Source of the DNA: Halobacterium jilantaiense
Lineage (GTDB): Archaea > Halobacteriota > Halobacteria > Halobacteriales > Halobacteriaceae
Direction: 5' to 3'
NCBI RefSeq assembly: GCF_900110535.1
Contig: NZ_FOJA01000001.1
Coordinates: forward strand, 2,329,393-2,393,392
DNA: 64,000 nt
Part shown: piece after piece, positions 36,279 to 44,835 of the stretch
Layout of the letters: every line of letters begins with the position of its first letter
Position numbering within the stretch: position 1 is the first letter of the stretch
Notes under the pieces: generated by a model
Seen by the model: the letters and a program-made list of their open reading frames with translations, nothing else
Told to the model about the DNA's origin: nothing
The model's database searches: none
Program-made: the position numbers and the translations under genes

Positions 36279-37385
36279 TCAGGCCGCGTCCGGCTCCGGC
36301 CACTCGCCCAGCGTCACCTCGACCTGCTGGCGCTCGCCGTCGCGAACGACTGTGAGCGTGACCGTGTCTCCGGGCCGGGTCTCCGTGAACAGATACGCAC
36401 CGAGGTCCTTCGTGGTGTTCACCTGGCGGTCGTCGATAGCGACGATGACGTCACCGCCGACCGGGACGCGACTCTCGTCGACGACGGTGATTTCAGTCGT
36501 CCCCTGCAGAACGTCGGCCGCGGGCGACCCGGCTCTGGCCTGGTGGACGTAGACACCCTCCATCGTGTCCAGGTCGTTTGCCGACGCGAGCTGTGGAGTG
36601 ACCGGGCGCACGGAGACCCCGAGGTTCGAGTGGTCGTAGCTCCCGTTCTCGACGAGCGCCGGGACGACGCGCTCGACGAGCGTCGACGGAATCGCGAAGC
36701 CGATGTTGTCTGCTCGTGACGCCTGCAGGCCGGCCGTGTTGACGCCGACGACGGTGCCATCACAGGTGACCAGCGGGCCGCCGCTGTTCCCGGGGTTGAT
36801 CGGCGCGTCCGTCTGGAGGACGGTCGGGACGGCGGCGTTCTGGCCGGTCGGCAGCGAGCGGTTCACGCCGCTCACGATGCCGTGCGTGATGGTCTCGTCG
36901 AGGCCGAACGGGCTCCCGATGGCGGCGACCTTCTCGCCGGGGTCTGGCGTCGACGACGCGACCGAGAGCGCTTCGACGCCGCTCGGCACGTCGGCGACAC
37001 GGACGACCGCGAGGTCCGCGATAGCGTCGGTGCCGACGACTTCGCCCGTGCTGGACGCCTCGTTCGAGAACTGGATGGTGACCGAGTTCGCGTCACCGAC
37101 GACGTGGGCGTTCGTCACGACGTAGCTCGCGTCGTCGCCGGACGCGCCCTGATAGACGAACCCGGAGCCCTGCCCGGACGACGTCCGGACGCCGACGACG
37201 GAGTCGATTGTCTGGTCGTACAGCGCGGCGTAGTCACACGACGCCTGCTGTGCTTGCTGGGTGGTATCGGCGGACTGTGCACCGGTCGCTCCACCGACGG
37301 CCGCGGGAGACTGCGCGCTGACGACACCGAATCCCGCGGTGACGAGGAGGAGCGCGACGCCGACGACGAGGTACTCACGACGCAT
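36279..37385 (-). CDS. HtrA/DegP-like serine protease with PDZ domain
   Basis: A 368-residue exported protease. A Sec-type signal or anchor spans residues 5-24. The catalytic triad is complete: His94 (VTNAHVVG), Asp124 (AIADLAVV) and Ser201 (NPGNSGGPL). A C-terminal PDZ domain (about 255-362) binds unfolded or C-terminal peptides. Cys50 and Cys208 could form a disulfide outside the cell. The role is extracytoplasmic protein quality control. Confidence 0.94.
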   Translation of the reverse strand: MRREYLVVGVALLLVTAGFGVVSAQSPAAVGGATGAQSADTTQQAQQASCDYAALYDQTIDSVVGVRTSSGQGSGFVYQGASGDDASYVVTNAHVVGDANSVTIQFSNEASSTGEVVGTDAIADLAVVRVADVPSGVEALSVASSTPDPGEKVAAIGSPFGLDETITHGIVSGVNRSLPTGQNAAVPTVLQTDAPINPGNSGGPLVTCDGTVVGVNTAGLQASRADNIGFAIPSTLVERVVPALVENGSYDHSNLGVSVRPVTPQLASANDLDTMEGVYVHQARAGSPAADVLQGTTEITVVDESRVPVGGDVIVAIDDRQVNTTKDLGAYLFTETRPGDTVTLTVVRDGERQQVEVTLGEWPEPDAA

Positions 37386-37480
37386 CGTCTGTGGGTTGGG
37401 GAGACCCCGGAAAACGCGTTGTTACCAGTTGGGTCGGTAATCTCACCCACTACCGGCGACGTATTCTGGTTAGCCGGTCC

Positions 37481-37849
37481 TTATCGCCGAATCTCCACCG
37501 AACTCCCGAGGTACTTCGAGACGACTTCGTCGACGCTGTCGGCGTTGAACGGCGCGAGGTCCGCCGCGATAGCCTCGCGGAGCGCGTCGTAGTACTCGCG
37601 GTCGGTCTCCAGCGCGCGGTACTCGACCGATTCCACGAGAACGCCGAGCGCGTCGGCAGTCAGCCCGCGGAACGACTCGGCGTCCGCGAGGTCACCGCGC
37701 CAGAGGTTGTCCCGGAAGAACAGCCAGCCCGACTCACCGGGGTCGTCGGCCGGCCGCCGCAGTCGCGTCTCGAACGTCTCCGGCTCGACGGCGACGCCGC
37801 GGTCGGGGTCGAGCCGGAACCGCACCGCGAACACGTACGCCGCGTCCAT
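37481..37849 (-). CDS. LWR-salt family protein
   Basis: A 122-residue haloarchaeal protein of unknown function. It carries the signature GWLFFRDNLWRGDLAD from which the family is named. No catalytic motif is evident. Its ATG directly abuts the stop of the pterin dehydratase gene upstream, so both are on one transcript. Confidence 0.88.
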   Translation of the reverse strand: MDAAYVFAVRFRLDPDRGVAVEPETFETRLRRPADDPGESGWLFFRDNLWRGDLADAESFRGLTADALGVLVESVEYRALETDREYYDALREAIAADLAPFNADSVDEVVSKYLGSSVEIRR

Positions 37850-38125
37850 CTACCGGAGCGCGTCGGTTCGCTCGGCCATGTCGATGTCCTGGTCGGTGAC
37901 GCCGCCCTCCTCGTGGCTCGTGAACCGCACGTCGACCTTCCCGTACCGGATGCGAATTTCGGGGTGGTGGAACTGCTCTTCGGCGATTTCGCCGACCTCG
38001 GAGGCGAACGCCACCCCTTCGAGGTAGTCGTCGAACTCGTAGGTGCGCGTAATCTCGTCGCCGTCGAGGTGCCAGTGCTCGGGTAGTCGGGACTCGATGG
38101 TGTCGTCGTCGAGGAGTTCTGCCAT
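37850..38125 (-). CDS. Pterin-4a-carbinolamine dehydratase
   Basis: A 91-residue protein that dehydrates 4a-hydroxy-tetrahydropterin, recycling the pterin cofactor of aromatic hydroxylases; it can also have a molybdopterin-related role. The active-site segment EEQFHHPEIRI and the downstream TSHEEGGVTDQDIDMAERTD are intact. The ATG at 38125 is preferred; an ATTATG element lies about 27 bases upstream. It is followed directly by the LWR-salt gene. Confidence 0.93.
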   Translation of the reverse strand: MAELLDDDTIESRLPEHWHLDGDEITRTYEFDDYLEGVAFASEVGEIAEEQFHHPEIRIRYGKVDVRFTSHEEGGVTDQDIDMAERTDALR

Positions 38126-38189
38126 ACGCGAGTACTCTCCGTCCAGCCACATAATCCTAGTCGCCGGGAACCACGCCGGCAGAACAGGC

Positions 38190-39500
38190 TTAGTCCTCGG
38201 ACTCGGCCGGAGCCACGTCGCCGCCCGGCACCTCGAACGGCATCTCGTCCTCGAAGTCCGGATTGAACAGCTCCAGCGCGGTCGCGATGGTCGACCAGTC
38301 GTCCTCCGCGGCCGCGTCCCGAAGACTCCGGGTGGGTGCCGCCAGCAGCTGGCTCACCAGCGCGTCCGCCATCGACTCGACGACCTCGCGCTCCGCGTCG
38401 TCCAGGTCCTCGCCGCGCTCGGCCTCCAGGCGCTGCACCGCCGTCTGGACCTCGCGCCCCTTCAGGCGGTCCGCGCTCTCGTACATCCGCGCGATGACCT
38501 CGTCTGCGCGCTTGCGCTTGTACTGCGCGAGCAGGTGCTCGAACTCCTCGGTTATCATCGCCTCGACCTCGCGGGCGGCGTCCTCGCGGCGCTCCCGGGT
38601 CGCCGCCGTCACCGCCTCCAGGTCGTCGAGGTCGTGGATGGATACCGCATCGTGCGTGCCCGCAGCCGGCGCGACGTCACGCGGCTGCGCGAGGTCGACG
38701 ACGACCGTCTCGCCCGCGTCCGAGAACGCCTGCCCCGGGAACACGTGTTCGGGGCTGCTGGTCGCCGTCACCACCACGTCGGCCGCGCCGAGGCGACCGC
38801 GGGCGTCGGCGAGGTCGGTCGTCTCGGTCGGCGCGTCCACGCTGTCGGCGACCCGGTCGGCGCGCTCGGGCGTCCGGTTCGCCACTACGACCTCGGCCAC
38901 GTCCGCGCTCGCGAACGCTTTCGCCGCCAGCGCCCCCATCTCGCCGGCACCGACCACGAGCGCGCGAGCGTCTTCCAGGTCGGTCTTCCGCTTGGCGAGC
39001 CGCACCGCCGCCGTCCCCAGCGAGGTCGCGCCCTCGTTGATTGCGGTCTCGGTGCGGGCGCGCTCGCCGACGTGCATCGCCTTCGTCACCGCCTCCCGAA
39101 GCACCCGGTCGATGCCGCCCGCGTCCTTCGCGGTGTCGTAGGCGTCCCGGAGCTGGCCGAGAATCTGGTCTTCGCCGACCACGAGCGACTCCAGACCGGC
39201 GGCCACCCGCAACAAGTGACGCAGGCTCTGCTCGTGCCCCATCGACACCGCGCCCGCACCGGCCGGGTCGAAGCCAGCCGTTCCCAGTGCCCGCCGGCCG
39301 GACGCCTGGTCTGCGGTCACGACGTAGGCTTCCACGCGGTGACACGTCTGGAGCACGAACGCCTCCTCGACGGGCGGCTGCTCGAGCAGGGCGTCCAGTG
39401 CTGCCTGCGTGGACGCGGCGCTCGCGGCAGCCAGTTCGTCGAGTGAGGCCGTCTCGTGCGAGACGCGGACGCCGGAGACGACACCAGTGTTTCCATTCAT
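38190..39500 (-). CDS. hemA: Glutamyl-tRNA reductase
   Basis: A 436-residue enzyme that makes glutamate-1-semialdehyde from glutamyl-tRNA, the first committed step of tetrapyrrole synthesis. The catalytic Cys53 lies in TCHRVE; GEDQILGQLRDAY and the NADPH-binding VVGAGEMGALAAKA follow. The ATG at 39500 overlaps the sirC stop as ATGA, marking translational coupling; a GTG at 39509 is a weaker alternative. It is the third gene of ahbAB-sirC-hemA. Confidence 0.97.
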   Translation of the reverse strand: MNGNTGVVSGVRVSHETASLDELAAASAASTQAALDALLEQPPVEEAFVLQTCHRVEAYVVTADQASGRRALGTAGFDPAGAGAVSMGHEQSLRHLLRVAAGLESLVVGEDQILGQLRDAYDTAKDAGGIDRVLREAVTKAMHVGERARTETAINEGATSLGTAAVRLAKRKTDLEDARALVVGAGEMGALAAKAFASADVAEVVVANRTPERADRVADSVDAPTETTDLADARGRLGAADVVVTATSSPEHVFPGQAFSDAGETVVVDLAQPRDVAPAAGTHDAVSIHDLDDLEAVTAATRERREDAAREVEAMITEEFEHLLAQYKRKRADEVIARMYESADRLKGREVQTAVQRLEAERGEDLDDAEREVVESMADALVSQLLAAPTRSLRDAAAEDDWSTIATALELFNPDFEDEMPFEVPGGDVAPAESED

Positions 39501-40171
39501 GTCGACCACTCTACGTCGCCGACGGCGCGCCCTACGGCGGCCTCGGCTCTCTTCCGAGCGTTAGCATCTCCGGTACGTAAAGCCTTCCAAACCGGCTCCG
39601 AACGCACGACAGCCCGTACCGCATCGCGGCGCTCCGCCGGCGGCGTTCCCGACGCCTTCAGCTCCGCCCGGAGGTCCGCGGTAAGCTCGGCCATCTCACC
39701 GGCACCGGCGAATTCGGCGTCCACCCGCTCACGGAGGTACTTCGAGAGCGCGGGGCTCCGCCCGCCGGTCGACACCGCGACGGTTACGGGGTCCTCGCCC
39801 GTCGTCGCCGGAACGACGACGTCGTCGACGCTCCGCTCCGCCTCGCCGCTGTCGCGCGCCGACGAGTCGGCGCGATTCACCAGCGCGCCGGCGTCGCGGG
39901 CCGCGTCCGCGAACGCCGCGTTCACCGCGGCAACGTCGGTCGCTGCGACGACGAGCGCGGGGTCGACCCTGGCGACCCACTCCGCGGCCTCGTCGGGACT
40001 CGGCGCAGCCTGAACGAGGGCCGCGTCGCCGAACTCGCGGTCGCCGAACTCGGGCGACAGCACGGTCACGTCGGCTTCCGCGGCGAACCGCCGGGCCTTC
40101 CGAGCGCCGACGCTGCCGCCGCCGACGACCAGCACCGACTCGTCGCGGAAGTCGTGGAACAGGGGAATCAT
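39497..40171 (-). CDS. sirC: Precorrin-2 dehydrogenase (siroheme synthase N-terminal type)
   Basis: A 224-residue NAD-dependent enzyme that oxidises precorrin-2 to sirohydrochlorin. The Rossmann motif is VLVVGGGSVGARKARRF, and the Met-initiated start PLFHDF is typical. It ends with the family's C-terminal helical domain. It lies two bases after ahbAB and overlaps hemA, so the three genes act together in the siroheme branch of tetrapyrrole synthesis. Confidence 0.93.
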   Translation of the reverse strand: MIPLFHDFRDESVLVVGGGSVGARKARRFAAEADVTVLSPEFGDREFGDAALVQAAPSPDEAAEWVARVDPALVVAATDVAAVNAAFADAARDAGALVNRADSSARDSGEAERSVDDVVVPATTGEDPVTVAVSTGGRSPALSKYLRERVDAEFAGAGEMAELTADLRAELKASGTPPAERRDAVRAVVRSEPVWKALRTGDANARKRAEAAVGRAVGDVEWST

Positions 40172-40173
40172 GC

Positions 40174-41226
40174 TCACGCGGTGTTCGCCGTCGCGCGCTC
40201 CTCCAGTCGAATGCCGGTCTTCTTCAGGATGCGCGTCGAGAACAGAGTGTCCCAGTCGTCCTCGCCCACGTCCCAGTACTCGTCCATCACCTCGCGGACC
40301 TGTTCGACGCGCTCGGCGCTCTCTTCCTCGCTGCGGCCGTGGGTCATCGCGAAGAAGTTGTACTCCCAGACGCCCTCGTGGCGCGGCCGCTCGTAGCAGT
40401 GCGTGACGAAGTCCATGCTCGCCACCGCCGGCCCGACCTCGTCGACGACCTCGTCGGGCACGTCCCAGACGGTCATCCCGTTCTCCGTGTACCCGAGCGC
40501 GTAGTGGTTCGGGATGACGCCGACACGCCGCACCTTCCCCTCGGCGTTGAACCGCCGGATGGTCTCGACGACCCACTCAGGGTCCCGACCCAGGTCGTCG
40601 GCGACCGCGCGGAACGGCGTCTCGACGACCGGCAGCCCGTCCTGAATGGCGACCACGAGGTCGCGCTCCGCCGGCGACAGACTGTCGCGGTCGGTCGGCT
40701 CGGGAGCCGTCCCCAGGTGGGAGAGGTCCACGTCCCCGTCCGACACCGGGCCGTCGACGAGGAACTTCGCCTCGACGCGGAACTCCTGTTGCTTCGGGAG
40801 ATTGTACGTCTCCTGGCCGGTCTCCTCCTCGATTTCGGCGAGGACGTCCTCGACCTCCCGGTCGGCGACGGACACGACGAACCACATGTTCAGGTGCGGG
40901 TGTTCGCGCTCGTAGTTGTGCGCGACCGCCCGCACGTCGTTGACGGTCTCCGCAATCTCGTCGAAGCGCTCCTCGGGAGCGTGCATCGCCACCAGCGACG
41001 CCGCACCGCCGATCTCCTCGGCGTTGATGAGCGCGCCGAACCGCGTCAGCACGCCCTCGTCGTTCAGGTGCTGTACCCGTTCGAGCAGTTCCTCCTCGTC
41101 CATCTCCACGCCGCGCGACCGGAGCGCCTGTGCCGCGGGCTCGAACGGTCGCTGTACGACCGGGAACCCGCCCTGGAACGCGTTCAGGACGGCACGGTCC
41201 CGGTCGTCTAGCTCCCCGATTTCCAT
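40174..41226 (-). CDS. Fused siroheme decarboxylase AhbA-AhbB
   Basis: A 350-residue protein with two Lrp/AsnC-type halves (about 1-165 and 180-350), each with an HTH-like N-terminal part and a ferredoxin-like part. AhbA and AhbB are usually separate proteins that together decarboxylate siroheme to didecarboxysiroheme in the alternative heme pathway; here they are joined in one chain. The conserved NAHYEREHP-like segment reads VAHNYEREHPHLNMWF in half one and THCYERPRHEGVWEYNFF in half two. A TTTATT element lies 28 bases before the ATG. Confidence 0.92.
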   Translation of the reverse strand: MEIGELDDRDRAVLNAFQGGFPVVQRPFEPAAQALRSRGVEMDEEELLERVQHLNDEGVLTRFGALINAEEIGGAASLVAMHAPEERFDEIAETVNDVRAVAHNYEREHPHLNMWFVVSVADREVEDVLAEIEEETGQETYNLPKQQEFRVEAKFLVDGPVSDGDVDLSHLGTAPEPTDRDSLSPAERDLVVAIQDGLPVVETPFRAVADDLGRDPEWVVETIRRFNAEGKVRRVGVIPNHYALGYTENGMTVWDVPDEVVDEVGPAVASMDFVTHCYERPRHEGVWEYNFFAMTHGRSEEESAERVEQVREVMDEYWDVGEDDWDTLFSTRILKKTGIRLEERATANTA

Positions 41227-41250
41227 GCACGGTTCTCGGGAGTCACGCCC

Positions 41251-41257
41251 AATAAAC
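41251..41257 (-). promoter_or_regulatory. TATA-like element of the ahbAB-sirC-hemA operon
   Basis: Minus-strand GTTTATT, 28 bases before the ahbAB ATG; it is the only promoter-like element found for the three coupled genes. Confidence 0.6.
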
Positions 41258-41289
41258 AGCCCGAATGCCTCCCAGTTCGCTGGAACTCC

Positions 41290-41706
41290 CTACGCGTCGA
41301 AGCCGTCCTCGGTGACGGCGACGACTTCCTCGACACCGTCGACCGCCCGGATGTCGTCGAGGACCGCCTCGTGGTCGCCGGTCGCCTCCCAGTACAGCAC
41401 CACCGAGAAGACGCCCTCGCGAAGCAGCTGCTGGCACTCCCAGACGAACTCGTCGCCGTCGATGGTGAGTCCCTGGTGCTGGTTCACGCCGAACTCGTTG
41501 CTGTCGTTGCCCGAGTAGACGTACGTGTCGCCCTTCTCGGCGTGGCTGGCGATGGCAGTCCCCGCGTCCAGCGTGAGCTGGTGGAGTTTGCTCTCCTCGT
41601 CGTTGTCGTAGGCGGTGTGGACGACCGCGCCCGCGAGCTCGATGTCGCCGGGCTGCAGCAACTCGACCGTCTGCCGGTACAGGTCGGCGTTCGCCGTCTC
41701 GCTCAT
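41290..41706 (-). CDS. Conserved haloarchaeal protein, DUF5778-like
   Basis: A 138-residue soluble protein. The pattern YRQTVELLQPGDIELAGAVVHT and later DEFVWECQQLLREGVFSVVLYWE matches a haloarchaeal family I know as DUF5778. Function unknown. It is divergent from uppS and co-directional with the heme operon, 63 bases upstream of ahbAB. Confidence 0.8.
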   Translation of the reverse strand: MSETANADLYRQTVELLQPGDIELAGAVVHTAYDNDEESKLHQLTLDAGTAIASHAEKGDTYVYSGNDSNEFGVNQHQGLTIDGDEFVWECQQLLREGVFSVVLYWEATGDHEAVLDDIRAVDGVEEVVAVTEDGFDA

Positions 41707-41845
41707 ACCCGAGACGTCTCGGCTCGCCGGCTTACGTGTGGCGATTGCCCGGCTGTCGCCCCCGCAGCCGGCCGAACTCGTTCGGTTGCACGGATACCCC
41801 CAGCGAACGGAAAGCTGATACGTGAGAGCGTTGTCGTCTCCGACG

Positions 41846-42754
41846 ATGCGAGACCGGCTGCGAGACGCTGCCAGCGCCGTCTACGAGCGCGTGCTCCGCC
41901 GGGAAATCGACGGCGCGCCCGCCCACGTCGCCGTCATTCAGGACGGGAACCGTCGGTACGCCCGCGAGCACGGCGACGACGCCAGCGACGGCTACCAGTC
42001 CGGCGCGCAGACTACCGAGCAGGTGCTGGACTGGTGTGCCGACCTCGGCGTCGAGGAACTCACCCTCTACGCGTTCTCCACGGAAAACTTCGAGCGGCCC
42101 GAAGAGCAGCAGGAACACCTCTTCGACCTCCTCGAAGAGAAGCTCACGGAGTTCGCGGAGGCCGACCGCGTCCACGACGAGCGCGTCCGAATCCGCGCCA
42201 TCGGCGACACCGACCGCCTCCCCGAGCGCGTCCAGGAGGCCGTCCGGTACGCCGAATCCCGGACCGCGGGCTACGACGGCTTCGCGCTGAACGTCGCGCT
42301 CGCGTACGGCGGCCGCGACGAACTGCTGACCGCCGCCCGCGGCGTCGCCGAGGCGGTCGACACCGGCGACCTCGACCCCGCGGACGTGAACTTCGAGGCT
42401 ATCGAATCCCGACTGCACACCAGCCCCGTCGCGGACGTCGACCTCATCATCCGCACGGGGGGCGACGAGCGCACCTCGAACTTCCTGCCGTGGCACGCCA
42501 ACGGCAGCGAGGCCGCCGTCTTCTTCTGCACGCCGTACTGGCCGGAGTTCTCGAAAGTCGACTTCCTGCGTGCGGTCCGCACCTACGAGTCCCGGGAGGC
42601 GTCGTGGCGTCGGACGCGGGCCGAGCGGTCGCTCGCGCTCGTTCGCGCGCTCGGCTCCGAAGTGAAAGAGGCTCGCCGTATCCTCGACCGCTTCAAGGGG
42701 ACGCTGCCCGACCCGCCCGAGGACGTCGAGGCGGAGACGCAGTCGGCGGACTGA
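41846..42754 (+). CDS. uppS: Cis-prenyltransferase (UppS family), catalytic copy
   Basis: A 302-residue enzyme that adds isopentenyl units in cis to make the polyprenyl diphosphate precursor of the dolichol-type carrier for N-glycosylation. The catalytic Asp33 lies in IQDGNRRYAREHG. The pyrophosphate and isopentenyl diphosphate binding segment is IIRTGGDERTSNFLPW (about 201-216). Unlike many single-subunit enzymes, its C-terminus has no RxG tripeptide. It is convergent with a second, degenerate family member. The GTG at 41822 is another possible start. Confidence 0.95.
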   Translation: MRDRLRDAASAVYERVLRREIDGAPAHVAVIQDGNRRYAREHGDDASDGYQSGAQTTEQVLDWCADLGVEELTLYAFSTENFERPEEQQEHLFDLLEEKLTEFAEADRVHDERVRIRAIGDTDRLPERVQEAVRYAESRTAGYDGFALNVALAYGGRDELLTAARGVAEAVDTGDLDPADVNFEAIESRLHTSPVADVDLIIRTGGDERTSNFLPWHANGSEAAVFFCTPYWPEFSKVDFLRAVRTYESREASWRRTRAERSLALVRALGSEVKEARRILDRFKGTLPDPPEDVEAETQSAD

Positions 42755-42769
42755 CGCTGCCCGACCGAG

Positions 42770-43378
42770 TCACCGTCCGAACCGCCGCTGTCTGTTCTGG
42801 TAGTCCAGCACCGCCCGCAGGTAGTCCCGCTTCCGGAAGTCCCGCCAGTTCACGTCCGTGAAGTAGAGTTCAGAGTAGACGGACTGCCAGATCATGAAAT
42901 CTGAGAGGCGCTCGGCTCCGGTCTTGATGACGAGGTCCGGCTCGGCGGGGAAGACGAGTTCGGACTCGACGACGTCCTCGTCGATGTCCTCGGGGTCGAG
43001 GTCGCCCGAATCCACGGCCTCGGCGACGTTCCTGACGGCGGTCGCGAACTCCTGTTTGCCGCCGTGCCCGACGCTCACCTGGATGGGGGCGTCGGCGCGC
43101 TCGTCGTCGTCCGGTCCCCGGACGGCCATCTCCCGGGGAGTGTCGACGCTCGCGAGTTCGCGCTCCAGCGTGGGGACGGCGGCCTCGTCGAGGACGCTGA
43201 CGTAGACAGTGACGCGGTCGGCACCGTAGTCGAACGCCCAGCCGTAGAAGTCCGCGAGCGTGTCGTACGCACCGGCCTCCAGCAGGTCGCGTTCCGTGAT
43301 GACCACCGCGACGTGGTCGGGGCCGGCGGCGGGGTGACGGCGAACCCGGGCAGCGAGATAGTAGTCGTAGAGGGCCAC
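42770..43378 (-). CDS. Degenerate cis-prenyltransferase-like protein (possible partner subunit)
   Basis: About 202 residues of the UppS fold. In the position of the catalytic DGNRR, the aligned segment (HVAVVITERDLLEAG) has no Asp-Gly-Asn. The C-terminal part is kept: VSVGHGGKQEF, IKTGAERLSDFMIW, and the chain ends RQRRFGR, with RFG at 199-201. So this copy lacks the catalytic Asp but has the RxG end, the reverse of the neighbouring UppS. This is the arrangement of NgBR/Nus1 in two-subunit eukaryotic enzymes. The GTG at 43378 is the best start; the longer frame to 43594 is Arg/Thr-rich and lies upstream of the divergent promoter. Confidence 0.85.
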   Translation of the reverse strand: MALYDYYLAARVRRHPAAGPDHVAVVITERDLLEAGAYDTLADFYGWAFDYGADRVTVYVSVLDEAAVPTLERELASVDTPREMAVRGPDDDERADAPIQVSVGHGGKQEFATAVRNVAEAVDSGDLDPEDIDEDVVESELVFPAEPDLVIKTGAERLSDFMIWQSVYSELYFTDVNWRDFRKRDYLRAVLDYQNRQRRFGR

Positions 43379-43457
43379 GTCGGGGTCGACGCCCGCCGCC
43401 GTCCAAAACGTTGCGGGTCGCGGGTTCGGGGAAGTTAAGTGCGGGGCCGGCAAATCG

Positions 43458-44789
43458 GTGGCAGACGTGAATTGGAGTCTGCGTCGCGCCCTGGCGTTCG
43501 CGCTGGTGGCGACGCTGTCGCTGTCCGCCCCCTTCCTGGGCCGGGCAGCCGCGGTGCCGTTCGCGGTCGTCGCCGTGCTCGGAGCCGTCGTCACCGACGG
43601 CTGGCTGTTCGAGGTGTTCTCGACCGCGCAGGACCGCCGCGAGGAGCGACTGCGGACGCTCGTCGCGTTCGCGCTCGCGGCGGCCGTCGTCGGCCTGCTC
43701 GTCCCCCTGTTCGAGGTGCCGGTCGGCGTGTTCGTGGCGTCCGTGCTCGTCGTCGGCTACGGCGACCTCGGCCGCCGGCTCGTCCTGCAGGTGCGGGAGA
43801 ACCGCACGCTCTCGATGGTCGGATTCGTGGTGGTGGCGGCCGCCGCTGCGTTCGCCGGCCAGGCCGCGGTCGCGTCGTTCACCGACGGCGCTGCGAGCTA
43901 CCCGGAGTTCGTGTTCGTCGCGGCGAGCGCGGCGCTGCTCGCCGGCATCATGCGGGCGTTCTTCGTCGCGCGCGACGACCCGCTCGTGCTCGCGACCGTC
44001 GCGCTCCTGCTGTGGCTGTTCGCCGTGCTCGCGCCGCTGTCGGAACTCCCGACTGCGCTGGCGTGGGAGCGCGTGCTCGTCGCGCTCGCCGTCACCTCGG
44101 CGTTCGGGTGGGTGTCCCGGGCGCTCGGCGCGACGTCCGTCGCGGGGATGTTCACCGGTGTCTTCCTCGGGCTGCTCGCGGTCGTACTCGGCGACTACGG
44201 CTGGTTCATCGTGCTCGTCTCGTTCTTCGCGGTCGGCAGCCTCTCCACGAAGTTCCGCTACGAGCAGAAGGCCGACCGCGGCGTCGCAGAGCCGAACGAC
44301 GGCGCGCGCGGCACCGGGAACGTTCTCGGGAACTCGGCGGCCGCACTCATCGCGCTGTTGCTGTACGCCGCACACGCGCATGTGCCGCTGTCGGGCGACG
44401 TCTTCCTCTACGCGTACACCGGCAGCGTCGCGACGGCGCTGGCGGACACGCTCTCCTCGGAGGTCGGCGGGCTGTTCGACGCGCCTCGGCTGGTCACGAC
44501 GCTCGAGCGCGTCGACCCCGGGACCGACGGTGCCGTCACCTGGCAGGGCGAACTCGCCGGCCTGACCGGTGCCGGCGTCATCGCCGGGCTGTCCTTCCTC
44601 CTGTTCGACATCGGGACCACGGGCGCGGTCGTCGTCGTCGCCGCCGGCGTCGTCGGGATGACCGCCGACAGCCTCGCCGGTGCGACCATCGAGGGTCGGC
44701 GGCTCGGCAACCAGAGCGTGAACTTCCTCGCGACGCTCACGGGTGGCGTCGCTGGCGGGCTGCTCGCGCTCGCCGTCGGCCTGGCGTAG
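43458..44789 (+). CDS. DUF92/TMEM19-family membrane protein
   Basis: A 443-residue protein with about ten membrane segments. The C-terminal half carries the DUF92 signature: KFRYEQKADRGVAEPNDGARGTGNVLGNSAAAL, DTLSSEVGG and TADSLAGATIEGR. A plant member, VTE6, is a phytyl-phosphate kinase, so a role in phosphorylating a prenyl phosphate is plausible. It shares an 80-base divergent region with the degenerate prenyltransferase gene, which supports a lipid-carrier link. It starts with GTG. Confidence 0.88.
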   Translation: MADVNWSLRRALAFALVATLSLSAPFLGRAAAVPFAVVAVLGAVVTDGWLFEVFSTAQDRREERLRTLVAFALAAAVVGLLVPLFEVPVGVFVASVLVVGYGDLGRRLVLQVRENRTLSMVGFVVVAAAAAFAGQAAVASFTDGAASYPEFVFVAASAALLAGIMRAFFVARDDPLVLATVALLLWLFAVLAPLSELPTALAWERVLVALAVTSAFGWVSRALGATSVAGMFTGVFLGLLAVVLGDYGWFIVLVSFFAVGSLSTKFRYEQKADRGVAEPNDGARGTGNVLGNSAAALIALLLYAAHAHVPLSGDVFLYAYTGSVATALADTLSSEVGGLFDAPRLVTTLERVDPGTDGAVTWQGELAGLTGAGVIAGLSFLLFDIGTTGAVVVVAAGVVGMTADSLAGATIEGRRLGNQSVNFLATLTGGVAGGLLALAVGLA

Positions 44790-44835
44790 CGCGGCCTGTC
44801 CGGTCGTCTGCCCGCCGCCGAGTCCTGCTTCCGAA

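Noticed and set aside
43379-43594. N-terminal extension of the degenerate prenyltransferase
   Set aside because: Thr/Arg/Ala-rich and overlaps the start of the divergent DUF92 gene.
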